NCBI GenBank assembly: GCA_030068075.1
Contig: CM057825.1
Span: forward strand, 76,399,123 to 76,463,122
Reading direction: 5' to 3'
DNA: 64,000 nt
Source: Paguma larvata
Taxonomy: Eukaryota; Chordata; Mammalia; Carnivora; Viverridae
Position 1 is the first letter of the stretch, and each line of letters begins with the position of its first letter. The notes under the pieces are model-generated. The model searched no databases. It had not been told where the DNA came from and saw only the letters and a list, made by a program, of their open reading frames with translations. Below, one piece after another: positions 44,873-56,129 of this stretch. Both the position numbers and the translations under genes were made by a program.

Positions 44873-46540
44873 CAAAAAATGTCTACCTACATAAATTAAG
44901 AGAAAAGGAAATTACCATGTGAAAGGTGATAGAGTAATGGGTGACTCTTCTGGGTTCCAACTATGCCAAGAGTTGCTCTAATTTTTAAAACCGTTGCATT
45001 TACTCACACCCTCACTGGTGCACAAAGAAACACAGGGAGGTCAAACTAACATTTCAGGGTCAGTAAGAGTTTAGCACTAACTCAGCGAGGCCCACGGAAG
45101 GACAGGTTATAGGTTGGAGCCACAAACATAGGTGGTAACAGAGCAAAGGAGAAGCTACTTCATGTGCTGGCCTTGTTTTCCTCCTTCTCTTTTTTGTCTT
45201 AAAAGCCAGCCCCTCAATCCTAATCCCCGAGGCCCTACCTTGGATATGTGTACACAGATCACAGCAGACAGTGTGTCTGCACATCCAACGCCCCCAATGC
45301 ACTAGACTATCACCCCAAGCCCTCTTGGCCCCACCGTCAGCACAAAGTACTGACCAACACAGGGTTTCCCTGCCCCAAGAGGCTAACCAGTCAGCAGATT
45401 CAGCTGACAGAAAGCCAAGGGACTTTCTGTGTGTGTCCATGTCATTCAAAGAACTCTCGAAGTGTTCTGGTTAAGCCACAACCTTGATGTTTTTTTATCT
45501 GGAGACTACAAATCTAAGTTTAACACAAACCTCAAGGAGTCACCTCTCAACCACGGGCCCCCAAAGGGCAGAAAAGGGACCTGTATCATCTGGATTCCAG
45601 ATAAATTCATATATGTTCTATTTAACTTAGGGGACCTAGCACATGACAGATTTGTCTGTGCTACCTTATGTTTCCTTGGGCAAGTCACTCCCCAGTGAGA
45701 CTAGGATGATAAACAGCCATGTGGAAATCAACACAGAATTGGAATTCACTGTAGATGCCCACAGAGGACAACCTGTACCCGAATCCCATTATTTCAAGGC
45801 CTTTTAAAAGCAGACTCCCAATCGGGGAGAGAGAGGGACTACTTTTCTAGATCCATGAAACATTCAAACATTAATACCACACACTGCTCTAATTAATTAC
45901 CTGAGATACAATGGACTTCAGAATGTTTTTTTTTTTAATTCTATTGGCTTACTTGACCCATTTTTTCATGCCTTGGCTGTAACCCTTGAGAAATTAAAAC
46001 GTATCCCAATAGGGTATAATTAAATGTTAAATATAGCAACTAAAATCTCATCTCATTCCAGGTCTCCTCCCAATCACAGAAGTGTCACGGTGTCGGTTTG
46101 GCTAGAGGTTAGCAAGGACACCTCTGGATTCAGGCACTTCCGAGTGTGCAACGTTTGTCAAGGCTGCAGCTGGGAGGGGGGTAAAAGTCTCCACCGGACC
46201 TATTACAGCTTTAGTCTTTCACTTCGACTCTCTGAAAACCTGTGTGATTTCACAGAAACTGGGCCAAATGTCTAGCCAACTCCCTACAGTGAGGGCTAAC
46301 CAATGGTGCAGTTTTCTTACAGTAATTAGAAAATCGGTTCATTCCTCATGAACGTTGCAGACAAAAATACTAGCCACTAGTTACTGTCACTATCTATTCA
46401 TCTTGCTTTGAAAAAAGAAGTGAATGTCACTTCTCCAAGTCAATTTCAGAAATGTGGTTAAGTACCCCAAATACCTTCTTCCATTCCGAGAGACATCCTT
46501 CTCTCCACCACCCGTCTCCAACCCTCCTAGGATCCTGGTA
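44873..46540. other. unique 1.7 kb, no gene recognised
   Basis: No repeat recognised except a T run at 45926-45938. A 129-codon minus-strand frame (45060-45449) and overlapping plus frames share the same DNA without domains. Confidence 0.55.
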
Positions 46541-46800
46541 AGAGAACAGCTCTGGGGGTGCCTGGCTGGCTCAGTCCATTAAGGGTCCGACTTCAGCTCA
46601 AGTCATGATCTCACAATTCCTGAGTTGGAGCCCCACATCCGGCACTGTGTGGACAGCTCGGAGCCTGGAGCCTATACTTCTGATTCTATGTCTCCCTCTC
46701 TCTCTCCCTCCCTCTCTCTCCCCCCTTCCCCCACTTGTACTCTCTCTCTCTCTCTCTCTCAAAAATAAACTTTAAAAAAAAAAGAGAGAGAACAGCTCTG
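46541..46800 (+). mobile_element. CAN-SINE, full length with 14-bp TSD
   Basis: Element at 46555-46786: GGGGTGCCTGGCTGGCTCAG head, TCAAGTCATGATCTCAC, long CT segment (about 46695-46760), AATAAACTTT tail. The duplication AGAGAACAGCTCTG is perfect at 46541-46554 and 46787-46800. Confidence 0.97.
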
Positions 46801-47353
46801 CCTCTTCTATGGTTTCCTACGAAACAGTCTGAGCAGTGCCTCAGTACTCAGTACTGAGCAGCATGTCTATACAACAATCCCTCCACTTCCTGGTCTCTCA
46901 AGGAGTTTTCCTCTATCCATGCTTAGCAGATGCTCCAATAAACAGCATTTTTCCAATACCCAGGGAAGCCAACACCAACCATCTATTTCCTGCACTTCAA
47001 AGTTCAGACCAGCTGGCAGCCCCATGAAGGAGTATCTGAATTCAGGGCTTGCACTTGTCTGGATAAAGGCTGCTGCTATTGTTGCCCCGGTGACCACATT
47101 CACTTTGGCAGAAGAAGCTGTGGTAAATATTTCTCTGGAGAGTCAATTCACATCAACCGGGTGCCTTTGTCTAAGGAAACAACTTCTTGCTAATTTATCT
47201 TGAGAAAACTCTTTCCTGAAAGTTTACAGTGCTTATAGGCGGCAGAATATCTCTCCCTTCTGACTTCTATTATGTATCACGAAACCCCAAATTGGCTCGA
47301 ATTGGAACAAACTTAATGTCCTTGGAGAAGCTACGAAGTACAGCATAGTTAAG
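46801..47353. other. unique non-coding stretch
   Basis: Overlapping frames (94 codons plus, 78 minus) without motif. No repeat recognised. Confidence 0.55.
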
Positions 47354-47574
47354 AGTGAGAAAAAGGGGCGCCTGCGTCGCTCAGTCAGTTGAGCATCCGA
47401 CTTCAGCTCAGGTCATGATCCTGCCATTCAGGAGTTCAAGCCCTGCATCAGGCTCTGTGCTGACAGCTCAGAGCCTGGAACCTGCTTCAGATTCTGTGTC
47501 TCCCTCTCTCTCTGCCCTCCCCACACTCTCACTCTCTCTCAAAAATAAACACTGAGAAAAAAAAAAGTGAGAAA
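47354..47574 (+). mobile_element. CAN-SINE with TSD
   Basis: Element at 47365-47565: GGGGCGCCTGCGTCGCTCAG head, TCAGGTCATGATCC, GAGCCTGGAACCTGCTTCAG, CT part and an A tail. AGTGAGAAA flanks both sides. Confidence 0.95.
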
Positions 47575-47754
47575 GAGACTCTTTTAAACGCAGTATTAGT
47601 TAGTGGTTTCAACGTTCCACCACCCACTTCAAAAAATAAATAAATGTGAGCAAGCTCTATTGGAAATGTGCCTATATTCTAAGTTGTCCAAGTGGAAAAC
47701 ACCTAGTGGGAGAAAATGCACCAAACGCATTTACAGAGTGACTCACAGTGTTTA

Positions 47755-47880
47755 AAACTGCCTTTAGGAACTGATAATAGAACTTTAGACTTCTTATAAG
47801 AAGCCTATGAGATAAGCACGGTATCATCTCTACTGCACAGGTAAGAAAGAATACAGCTTATCTACAAGTACTCAAGAATT
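47755..47880 (-). mobile_element. MIR-like fragment
   Basis: Reverse text 'CCTATGAGATAAGCACGGTATC', 'TCTACTGCACAGGTAAG' resembles the CCTATGAGGTAGGTACTATTATC...TTTTACAGATGAGG part of reverse MIR. The remainder is weak. Confidence 0.5.
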
Positions 47881-48203
47881 AGGAAACCTGGATGGGCAAC
47901 TCCGATTTTGACGAATCCAACTGTTTCTGAAGAGACTATACTGTCTCCCAGCAAAGAACCTGCATGATTCTAAAAAGCCCTCTATCACAGAGAAGTGGAT
48001 ACTCACACATATAATCATCTCTGGGGTTATTAAAGAAAACCAGTTACATAACAGACCTGACATAAAGCTACAACAGAAGACAAGGTTTACACCTCTACAA
48101 TGGGTTTTCATTACAGCTTAACATGACCTTGATATTCATGGCCTATGCACAGTGGACTCTGTGGGGAGATATTTTGTATTTGGATCTTATCACATTTATA
48201 TGC

Positions 48204-48510
48204 TTTGGGCACACAAATTTTTTAATTTTTTTTAATATTTACTTACTTTTTTTTGACAAAGAGACAGAGTGTGAGCAGAGGAGGGGCAGAGAAAGAGGGA
48301 AACACAGAATCTGTAACAGGCTCCAGGTCCTGAGCTGTCAGCACAGAGCCCGACACGGGGCTTGAACTCACAGACCGTGAGATCACGACCTGAACCGAAG
48401 TCGGTGCTCAACCAACTGAGCCACCCAGGTGCCCCCTTTTTTTTTATTTTTTTTTATTTTAATTTTTATTTTTTTAATTATTATTATTATTTGGGGGGGG
48501 GCACACAAAT
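48204..48510 (-). mobile_element. CAN-SINE with A-rich leader inside its TSDs
   Basis: The SINE body at about 48219-48436 is normal (tail TTTTTAATATTTACTTAC, GATCACGACC, end CAACTGAGCCACCCAGGTGC). The target duplication GGGCACACAAAT at 48207-48218 recurs at 48499-48510. However, 62 bp of T-rich DNA with ATT repeats and a G run (48437-48498) lie between the SINE head and the second duplication. On the element's own strand this is an A-rich leader before its 5' end. Confidence 0.9.
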
Positions 48511-48894
48511 CTCAACAAGTCCCAGAGAAACTGAAGGATCTTTCTATACATTATTTTCACGCATTTTTCCTCATGTTTCCCTCAAAAATAACAGCAGCTA
48601 AGACATACTCAAAGGTTCTGTCACTTCATAAAATTTTTTGTAATAGCATGACAGGTAGTAACTAACGAGTGACTATGGCTGAAAGTTACTGTGTGTATGG
48701 AACAGAATGGCATCAGAGATAAGAAAAGCCAATGACCACCTTGATTCAACTGAAACAGCCAGAAGAGACTGGTAGAAATGGTAGAATGGTAGAGCTCTAA
48801 CATTAGAGCTTACTAAAATGGGCTAAAGCCCTCCAGCACACACCCTGACCTTGATGTGGGCCCCAGTATCTGGCTTAAGTGAGTTTGATTATTC
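48511..48894. other. unique non-coding stretch
   Basis: Nothing recognised. Confidence 0.6.
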
Positions 48895-48990
48895 AGATTT
48901 CCCCTGATGGCCTACTGTGCACCAGATGTCATGGCACAAGGGATACAAACATCCTTGTTGTTGAAGAGGTGAGAGTCTCATGGGGACACT
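48895..48990 (-). mobile_element. L2/MIR-like 3' fragment
   Basis: 'CCTACTGTGCACCAGATGTC', 'CAAGGGATACAAACATCC' and 'GAGAGTCTCATGGGGACAC' recall the reverse L2 end (CTACTATGTGCCAGGCACTG, GGGGATACAGCAGTGAACAA, CTAGTGGGGGAGAC). Low identity. Confidence 0.45.
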
Positions 48991-49309
48991 AGAAAGCTTC
49001 CATACTCAGCAGTGGGGACATCCACTTGGAGCATCTCCAAGGCAGGTGACACTGGACAAGAGCTGTAATGAAAGTTATTATAAGAAATTTCAGTGAGTAA
49101 CAGTTCCTGTGGGAGGGATTCAAGCAGGAAATATGGACAAAAATTATTCCACTGCCAGTTAGGGTCATTAAGAACCATACACTTGTCCAAATATAAGCAG
49201 TACAAAAACAAAGAGATAAAAGAAGAGTCTGTATTAGACTGCAATCGGTCAAGGATACATCCTGCAATCCTGGAGATAACCATGAGAAAAAAAAAAAAGT
49301 AAAAGAATT
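48991..49309. other. unique non-coding stretch
   Basis: Two overlapping minus frames (101 and 92 codons) and one plus frame share this DNA, with no motif. It ends in an A-run near 49290. Confidence 0.5.
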
Positions 49310-49520
49310 AACAAGTCAATAAACAAAAAATGGAACCACAATTTTTCACTTAACCCAAAAGAAGTCAAGGAGGAGACAACAGAACATAAAACAGGTCAAA
49401 TAGAAAATAAATTGTAAGATGGTAGATAAAACCTCAACTATCAGTTATGACATGAAAGGTAAATGAATAAACTATTGCAATTAAAATAACAGATAAAAAC
49501 AAAAGGAGAGAAGGAGAGAC
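49310..49520 (+). mobile_element. L1 ORF2 5'-region fragment
   Basis: 'GGTCAAATAGAAAATAAATTG', 'AAGATGGTAGATAAAACCTC', 'AACTATCAGTTATGACATGAAAGG..AAATGAATAAACTATTGCAATTAAAA' resembles the start of the L1 ORF2 endonuclease region (AATGTAAATGGACTAAA..CCAATTAAAAG). Decayed and short, with no other L1 part attached. Confidence 0.6.
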
Positions 49521-52500
49521 GCAAGTACATTACAAAAAATATGAAAGAGGCTGAAAGTCATCACTTGGGTCTGTCTTGGTGCCCACTATGAGGAGCCGGC
49601 CAATTCAAGCACAATCCCGTGTGTATCAGTATCTCTATCTTTCACAACTCATTTGTCTGCCTCCATGCACTGTTGAAGAAAGCAAATCACTTTATTGGAA
49701 AGGCCATAGAAAACTCTGCTGTCTTGCTGATTCTTTACTGAGAGAGCCCTTGTTCCTCCCAGCTAGGAATAATTCATTTAGTGCATCCTTGCACATGCAT
49801 ATTAAATCCTGCATTGTATCTAAATTATCACATTGTGTTATTGGAAACTGCCTAACAACTTTTCTGGAGGACACTACTGATCATGGAAAGGGGTCCTTTT
49901 TCCCTGCCCACATTCCTTGCCCCACCCTCACCCCTCCCCCAAGTCCCAGCCTCCAAGTACCAGGCTCCGTTAGTACAGTAATAAAACCACTACTGTTTGG
50001 TTAGCAGTAATGAGTTCTAAAAGTATCAATGGAGTGTTTCATGGAGAAGGGCTATTGTTAGGTGCAGCGAACGTTCCCGTTCCCGGCATCAATCAACTAC
50101 AGTAGATTGTAGCAGCCTTGTTTGAAGCATGTCAGGAATGCAGTGAAAAATAGCACAATCCGTGCTCCTCAAGGACAACACAATGTGGCTCGGACAATCC
50201 AACAAAATGACCAGTGACTAAACACACTCATTTCTATAGAGGCTGGCTCCATTGTATCCTTGTCTTTAAATGTTGGTGTAATTATTGTCCTAGTGTTGAG
50301 AGGTAGTTTCTGTTGCTGCCGCTCACCCCCCAATTCATCAGTCCCTTTGACTTCCCAACAGTCTCTCCTACAAAGATATCCTTTATTCCTTTTTATCTGT
50401 TAATTCTTCAAGGAAAGAAAGGAAGGAGCAATAAGAAAAAGAAAGGAAGAGGAAGAGAAAGGGAAAGAGAATCAAATGAACTTTCTCTCATTTGACTGCT
50501 AACTGAGCTCAAAGACAGAAAGTTGGGAGGGTACAAGGGGTAGCTGATTAACCCTCCTGGGTCTGCATTTCCTCATCAGGTTTGCTGGGTTGAACCACCT
50601 GAGATCCCGGTTATTCAACTATGTTTGCCCTGCCAACAATGGCCAAGTTCATGTGGTTTAAATGAATGGCAATAGAAACGTTTGATCATTTGGTTGAGAC
50701 GGATTACGAAAATAAGTTTCCATTTCAGTTTACCTCTTTTACTTTAACATTACCATGTTATGAGATAAATTTCTTCATTTGTATATAATCAATTTTTCTT
50801 TTACACAGCTACTAGTTCTTGAAGCATTCTGGTAACTTTCTGCCTCGGTCAATCCAAGTTTCTCCATTTTTCTCTACCAAAACATCTCTCTAGTTTTTTG
50901 GTAGGGAGAAGGGTTGCAGTGTTTTTTGTTTTAGAGTAGGTACAAAGGCACTTTTCACCTATAGATGAAGAAATACCAAGATGAAGACTATTCCCCATCC
51001 TTTCTTTGAAACAACTTCAATATCATTACCAAGACCAGTCAACATCTGTCTTGCCTTCTGCACAGAAGGGCACAAGGAGGAAGAAAAGGAGAATAGAAAC
51101 ACATTGGTACTTGAATTAGCATGAACTAACTACAGAAATGAGAAAGAGTGACACAGTAAATGGGTATGGACGAGGGAAGAATGATAGAAGGAAATGGACA
51201 GGCTTAATATTCCATGAGAGTCTTTAATTATTTTAATACTCATCGATACTGAACTGTCAGGAATGCCTGTTACAAAATTGCTGCTTGACAGATCAAAAAT
51301 CTTTGAATACCAAACCATCTGGCTATAGATTATGTATCAGACTAGAACCAAAAATTATTTCTGCCTTTCCCCCTTCACAAATGAATTTTACTGTCTTTAG
51401 AAAGACATATGTCTCGTATCAACAGAGGCTCTAAAAACAGGTTAATCCAGGAAAAAGTTAAAATCAATTCAACAGAAGACTGGCATAAATTTTGTTTATA
51501 ATTTTTTTAAACACTAATGTATATGTAACAAGTTTGGAGAAAAGGAAGGGTAGGATATAAGACTGAAGAGAAGAATCAGAAAATACTCTCCTCTAAGGCA
51601 CTCCCAAATGAAATTCTTATATAAACTGCAAATTGTCTATCTTCCTTTTCCCCTCCTACTCTTAGGGAAAAGTCTATCTTTTGGTGTTCTTTCTGTGCCT
51701 TGTTTAGCTTATGAAAACAATACAACCTCTACAGGACTCCAAATGCCACTTGCCATGAGCTCAAAGATAGAAGATCAAGAACCAGCCTCATCTGTACGGG
51801 TTATACAAAGAAGAATGAATTTAATAAGTGATAACACAGTAAAGGAAATGGTAGTTTACAGTTAGCATTCCAGCCGATGAAGAATCTCTGGGTAGAAAAC
51901 CTTAAGAAGGAGGAGCATAACCCCCCCCCCAAAAGGACTATGACCTAGCATTTGACTTCCAAGTAACACCTGGGATGCTTTCATGATCTCAGCTGGGGCG
52001 GGGGGGGCGGGGGGGGTCACCTCCCCTGATCACAGAAGCTACACACTAGGGCTGGCACACACCCTTACTTAAAATGTTCGTCGGGGAATTAGCTAGAAGT
52101 TCAATTACAAAGGCTATTTTATGACATCAAACAAAAGGGTACCACCATCTGCTCAGCTACCTGAGAGTTCAGTCACACAGGAGTCACTGACGTAACTTGC
52201 ACCATTCAGAGTGCTAGGAATTTGCTGAGATTTCATGGGAGTAAAACAGAAGGGAAGCTCGGGGCAGGAACAGCACCAAGCCCTAGCTGGGAAAGTGAAC
52301 CCACGATCAGGCCCCAGTACCTGAGCTCAGCTATAACCCTGCTGGCTTACCCACTTAGCCCAAAGTGGGTTAACCGTTGAAGAGAGTCTGGTTGATTAAA
52401 TGAATGGATATTATGAGCGAACGTGGGCAATGGGTACATTCTAAAAGGAAGTGATATATTTCTTGTCTTGAGTAAACACCTGTCATTCTTCCGACATTCT

Positions 52501-53914
52501 TCTTCCCCTGGTGGTGTGTAAAACCCTCACCACTTTACTGATGCACACGCCCAAACACACAAGCAATTATGTCTGCTATTTGTTCAGGCTTTTATTGGGG
52601 AACATCATTTCACTTTCCCTTCTCAGAATTTTTCTTTTCACAACTCTTATCAAAAACTTACCTGCCTATATCTAATTCTCTCAGGACGGTATATTTGGCT
52701 ATCTCTTAGGAAAGGAAATGCAAACTAACTGATGCCTTCCTGTTTCTCCTAATTAAAAATACTTGCTGGGAGTGAGCAGAGCAGGGTGACAAAGGAGAAC
52801 ATTTCCTTGAAAGTGTTTCCTCAAGCATTCCAGACTACCTGGGAGGCAGGTGGCTTGTTTGCTTTCCTTTAACTGGAGGTAATTAACTATTACCAGCACA
52901 CCCAGTGGTTTTTGAGGCAAGCAGGTGGAAGAAATAATTTAAGGCAAAAGCAAAAGCACACCTCTACGAGCTGGCCAGCTGTGTAAGGCCATGTTACTCA
53001 CAACAGTAATATTCTCTTCGAAGGGAAGGTTTACTTTAATCAAGTAAATCCTTCATTGGGGAAGATTTACTTCTTCACCCAAAAACTAAGAACATAAGCT
53101 TGTATGAAGGAAATAAAAACATTTAAAGATTCAAGGTGAATCCAAAGAGCCATGCACGGACAGACATGGTAGGGAGGGACGGTGGTCAAACAGGCTTGGG
53201 CCCCATGACAGAGTCACTAAGGAAGTCCCAATTCCAAACTCCAGATTTAGTCAGTCTTGTTCCTGAGTCAGGGAGAAACCTGATCAGCTCCATGTTGCTC
53301 AGTCAGGCCTGAGAATGCTGGAGCCCTTCCCACAATGCCTTTCGGAATGCATCAACTCTGACCAAAGGCTGATCTGGAGCAGTTAGAATAAATGTCGTCC
53401 TTCCGGAGGAGGGTCTGGTCAATCGCCGACAATCACTTTACAGCAGGAAAAAGACACTGATCGCATCACTGGCTAAATCAGAGGACAGTGTGATGGTGTG
53501 ATATACAAATCTGGGCTCTGCTGCAACGGGGACGACATCTTCACGTGACAGGAGTTTGGCACAAAAGCCAACCTGTTCACAACCTGTGTTCCATGTTGAC
53601 AGCAAGCACTTGGAGTGCCAGCTGTTTTCTGAAAGCCAGAAGACGAAATTAACACTGATAAAAGGCTGTTCTCTAGGAAGAGGAGTCCAGAAACATGCCT
53701 AGGACGGAGCCTCGTTGTCTACTGCGTATACCCCCATCACTAGCACTATGATCTTGCCTTCCCTCCAGAACTATAATGTTAAAATCATCTTTTTCCTTCT
53801 CATTTTGCCTCAAGTTCACACACTTGTTACAAAACACTGTGGCTTCTGTCTCTGAAATATCCCTCTAGTTCAATTCCTATTTTGATAACCTTGACTTCAT
53901 GGGGGGGGAGGGTC
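49521..53914. other. unique 4.4 kb, the longest repeat-poor block
   Basis: I recognise no SINE, LINE or LTR across 4.4 kb. Seen: a purine-rich patch at 50407-50475, a C10 run at 51921-51930, and a G4-C-G8-C-G8 run at 51995-52016. A 142-codon plus frame at 49576-50004 has no domain and no splice context. Candidate region for unknown or regulatory function only by absence of repeats. Confidence 0.5.
51995..52016 (+). other. potential G-quadruplex run
   Basis: GGGG-C-GGGGGGGG-C-GGGGGGGG offers more than four G3 runs with short loops on the plus strand. Confidence 0.6.
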
Positions 53915-54085
53915 ATTGTTACATCACAATTTCAAATCCCAGCTCCATTTCTGGCTGCATAATCGCGAGCCAATTATTTACGCCTCTAAACTACCATCTG
54001 AAAATGGTCAGTGTGAGGATTCAATGGGGACAAGCAAAAAAGTGCTTGGCATGTGCTAAGTCCTTACTAAAGCACCAGTATCAGC
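53915..54085 (+). mobile_element. MIR SINE (ancient)
   Basis: 'TTTCAAATCCCAGCTCCATTTC', 'CTGCATAATCGCGAGCCAATTA', 'TTTACGCCTCTAAACTACCATC', 'TGAAAATGGTCAG', 'GTGAGGATTCAATGG' and 'GTGCTTGGCATGTGCTAAG' follow MIR from core to 3' end. Confidence 0.8.
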
Positions 54086-54239
54086 AGCGGCATTGTGATA
54101 AACCAGGTCTTCCTCACTGCTCGGCTGACTACTCCACCATGTCTTCTGGCACCCATGGTCACCGTTAGCAGCCCTATAGATGTCAACTTCATTTAACATT
54201 CAATATACCTGAGATCAAATAGGAAGCTTACATTACTGA

Positions 54240-54470
54240 CTGTACAACCCTCCACCACCACCACCCTTTCCCACAACTGCATCATACATACTCCTTTCCT
54301 TAATTCCCTCCACAGTTGGCAAAACTCGCTCCTTGCTCTCTGCCTCTTCTTTAAGTTTCTAAAACAATACTCTCAGACTGTAATTTAGTCGAGTGCGAGG
54401 GCCACGATTTTTACCTCCTCTAGCTCCTCACTCAACACATACATTGCTTTATACAAAGAATTAGTGAGTA
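54240..54470 (+). mobile_element. L2-like 3' fragment
   Basis: 'CTCTCAGACTGTAATTTAGTC', 'GAGTGCGAGGGCCACG' and a late 'CTCACTCAACACATACATT' weakly follow the L2 3' order (TAGACTGTAAGCTC..GAGGGCAGGGAC). Uncertain. Confidence 0.4.
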
Positions 54471-54647
54471 TGTGGTATTATATCACCTTTATACAACGTT
54501 GGTTTTGCCAGTTGCCATTCTCCAATCCTCCAATGACAGTGAATTTTTTAAGCCATGCACAAGGCAGTCAGATTTGGGCAGAAAACAGTAAACACTTGAA
54601 ATACTCCTATTTTGATTTCTTTGGAGCACCTAAGTATCTTGTTATAC

Positions 54648-54883
54648 AAATGAAGAGGTAATAGGGGCGCCTGGGTGGCTCAGTCGGTTAAGCTTCCGAC
54701 TTCAGCTCAGATCATGATCTTACTGTTCATGAGTTCGAGCCCCAAGTCCAGACCTGTGCTGACAGCTCAGAGTCTGGAACCTGCTTCGCATTTTGGATTC
54801 TGGATCTCCTTCTCTCTGTCCCCCACTCCCAAAAAATAAATGAGTATTTAAAAAAATAAAAGAAAAAATAAATGAAGAGGTAA
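54648..54883 (+). mobile_element. CAN-SINE, full length with 14-bp TSD
   Basis: Element at 54662-54869: GGGGCGCCTGGGTGGCTCAG head, CAGATCATGATCTTAC, CATGAGTTCGAGCCCCAAG, short CT part, AATAAATGAG then A-rich tail. AAATGAAGAGGTAA is perfect at 54648-54661 and 54870-54883. Confidence 0.97.
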
Positions 54884-55423
54884 GAAGGGACAGGATGCAC
54901 CTCATAGTGTCCATCGAGAGCTCTGAACTCAACTCGAAGCCGGAGAAAAACTTTATGAAGCCAACCGTAAACCTTCTTCTCTCTGAACTGATTTCCAATT
55001 TGTTTTTCAGCATCTGCTTAAAGATTGGCTTTAGGAATCAATGCACACACATAAACATACAAAAAAGAAATCAACACATAGTGTCAAGTCTGACAGAACC
55101 AACTACTTCAAGGGAAAAAAAAGCCACAGAACTCACAATTGTTGCATTTCATTTTATTTCTGACTGATAGAGTCTACAGCCTGGAGAAAACAAATAGGAC
55201 AAGAATGCTAAGCCAGCAGTTTGCCAGGAAACGTGAAGCTCCAGATACCGTCACTTCAACTCTCACTCCCGAGAGACTTGAAATTCGTAGACGTTTTACA
55301 AACCAAGTGGCAAAGCTTGCTCGCTCAACCAAAAACACACAACAAAATAAAACCAAAAATAACACAACAAAGACATGGAAGAGAACATTAGGCTCTGATG
55401 AATACAAGGTAGATTGCCTGTTT
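54884..55423. other. unique non-coding stretch
   Basis: Frames of 90 and 103 codons overlap on the plus strand, one running into a T-run. No motif or repeat recognised. Confidence 0.55.
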
Positions 55424-55640
55424 AAAGTGTGCTTTTTTTTTTTTTTTTAGGGGCGACTGGGTGGCTCAGTCAGTTAAGTGTCCAACTCTTGATTTCAGCT
55501 CAGGTCATGATCTCAGTCATGGGATCGAACCCCATGTCGGGCTCTGTGCGGAGCATGGAGTCTGCTTAAGATTCTCTCTCACTCTCCCTCTGCCCCTCTT
55601 CCCTGCTGGTGCACTCTAAGATATATAAATAAAGTGTTTT
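55424..55640 (+). mobile_element. CAN-SINE (older subtype)
   Basis: Element at about 55450-55631: GGGGCGACTGGGTGGCTCAG head, CTTGATTTCAGCTCAGGTC, GGGATCGAACCCCATGTCGG, TCTGCTTAAGATTCTCTCTC. The TTAAGATTCTCTCTC version is the variant more typical of canid-like or older CAN-SINEs. AAAGTGTGCTTTTTT versus AAAGTGTTTTTTTT flank it. Confidence 0.93.
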
Positions 55641-55891
55641 TTTTTAAAGTTCTTTTAAGATAGAAACACCTAAGTAGTATATATTATAACCTATCATAAC
55701 TATTCAATGTGTTCATTATTCTACAAGCAGCAGCTAATTCAAAGTTCTTTGTTAATTTTCCAGTATGTCCCTTACTCCAAGTTGGGAGTTACGCTAATCC
55801 ACTTACCCAACCCCTATTCCCTGGCATGCTCCCATCCTCATGGGTCACTCAGAGAGATAGAACAGTAAAATTCCAACTCAAGTTACTGAAT

Positions 55892-56129
55892 CCAACTCTC
55901 ATCTTTTATTTTTTTAATGTTTTGTTTATTTTTGAGAGAGACAGAGGACAAGTGGAGAAAGGGGCAGAGAGAGGGAGACACAGAATCTGAAACAGGTTCC
56001 AGGCTCTGAGTTGTCAGCACAGAGCCAGATGCGGGGCTTGAACTTGTGAACTGTGAGATCATAACCTGAGCCGAAGTCGGAGGCTTAATTAACCGACTGA
56101 GCCACCCAGGTGCTTCCCCAACTCTCACC
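55892..56129 (-). mobile_element. CAN-SINE, full length with TSD
   Basis: Element at 55904-56117; tail TTTTTTTAATGTTTTG, CATTATGAC-like centre (GATCATAACC), head complement GACTGAGCCACCCAGGTGCT. CCAACTCTCATC (55892-55903) recurs as CCAACTCTCACC at 56118-56129. A small AATT duplication sits in the head region (CTTAATTAACC). Confidence 0.95.

Noticed and set aside
45060..45449. 129-codon minus-strand frame
   Set aside because: Overlapping plus-strand frames in the same DNA and no protein similarity recognised.
49576..50004. 142-codon plus-strand frame
   Set aside because: No domain recognised, it overlaps an antisense frame, and there are no splice or promoter signals I could support.
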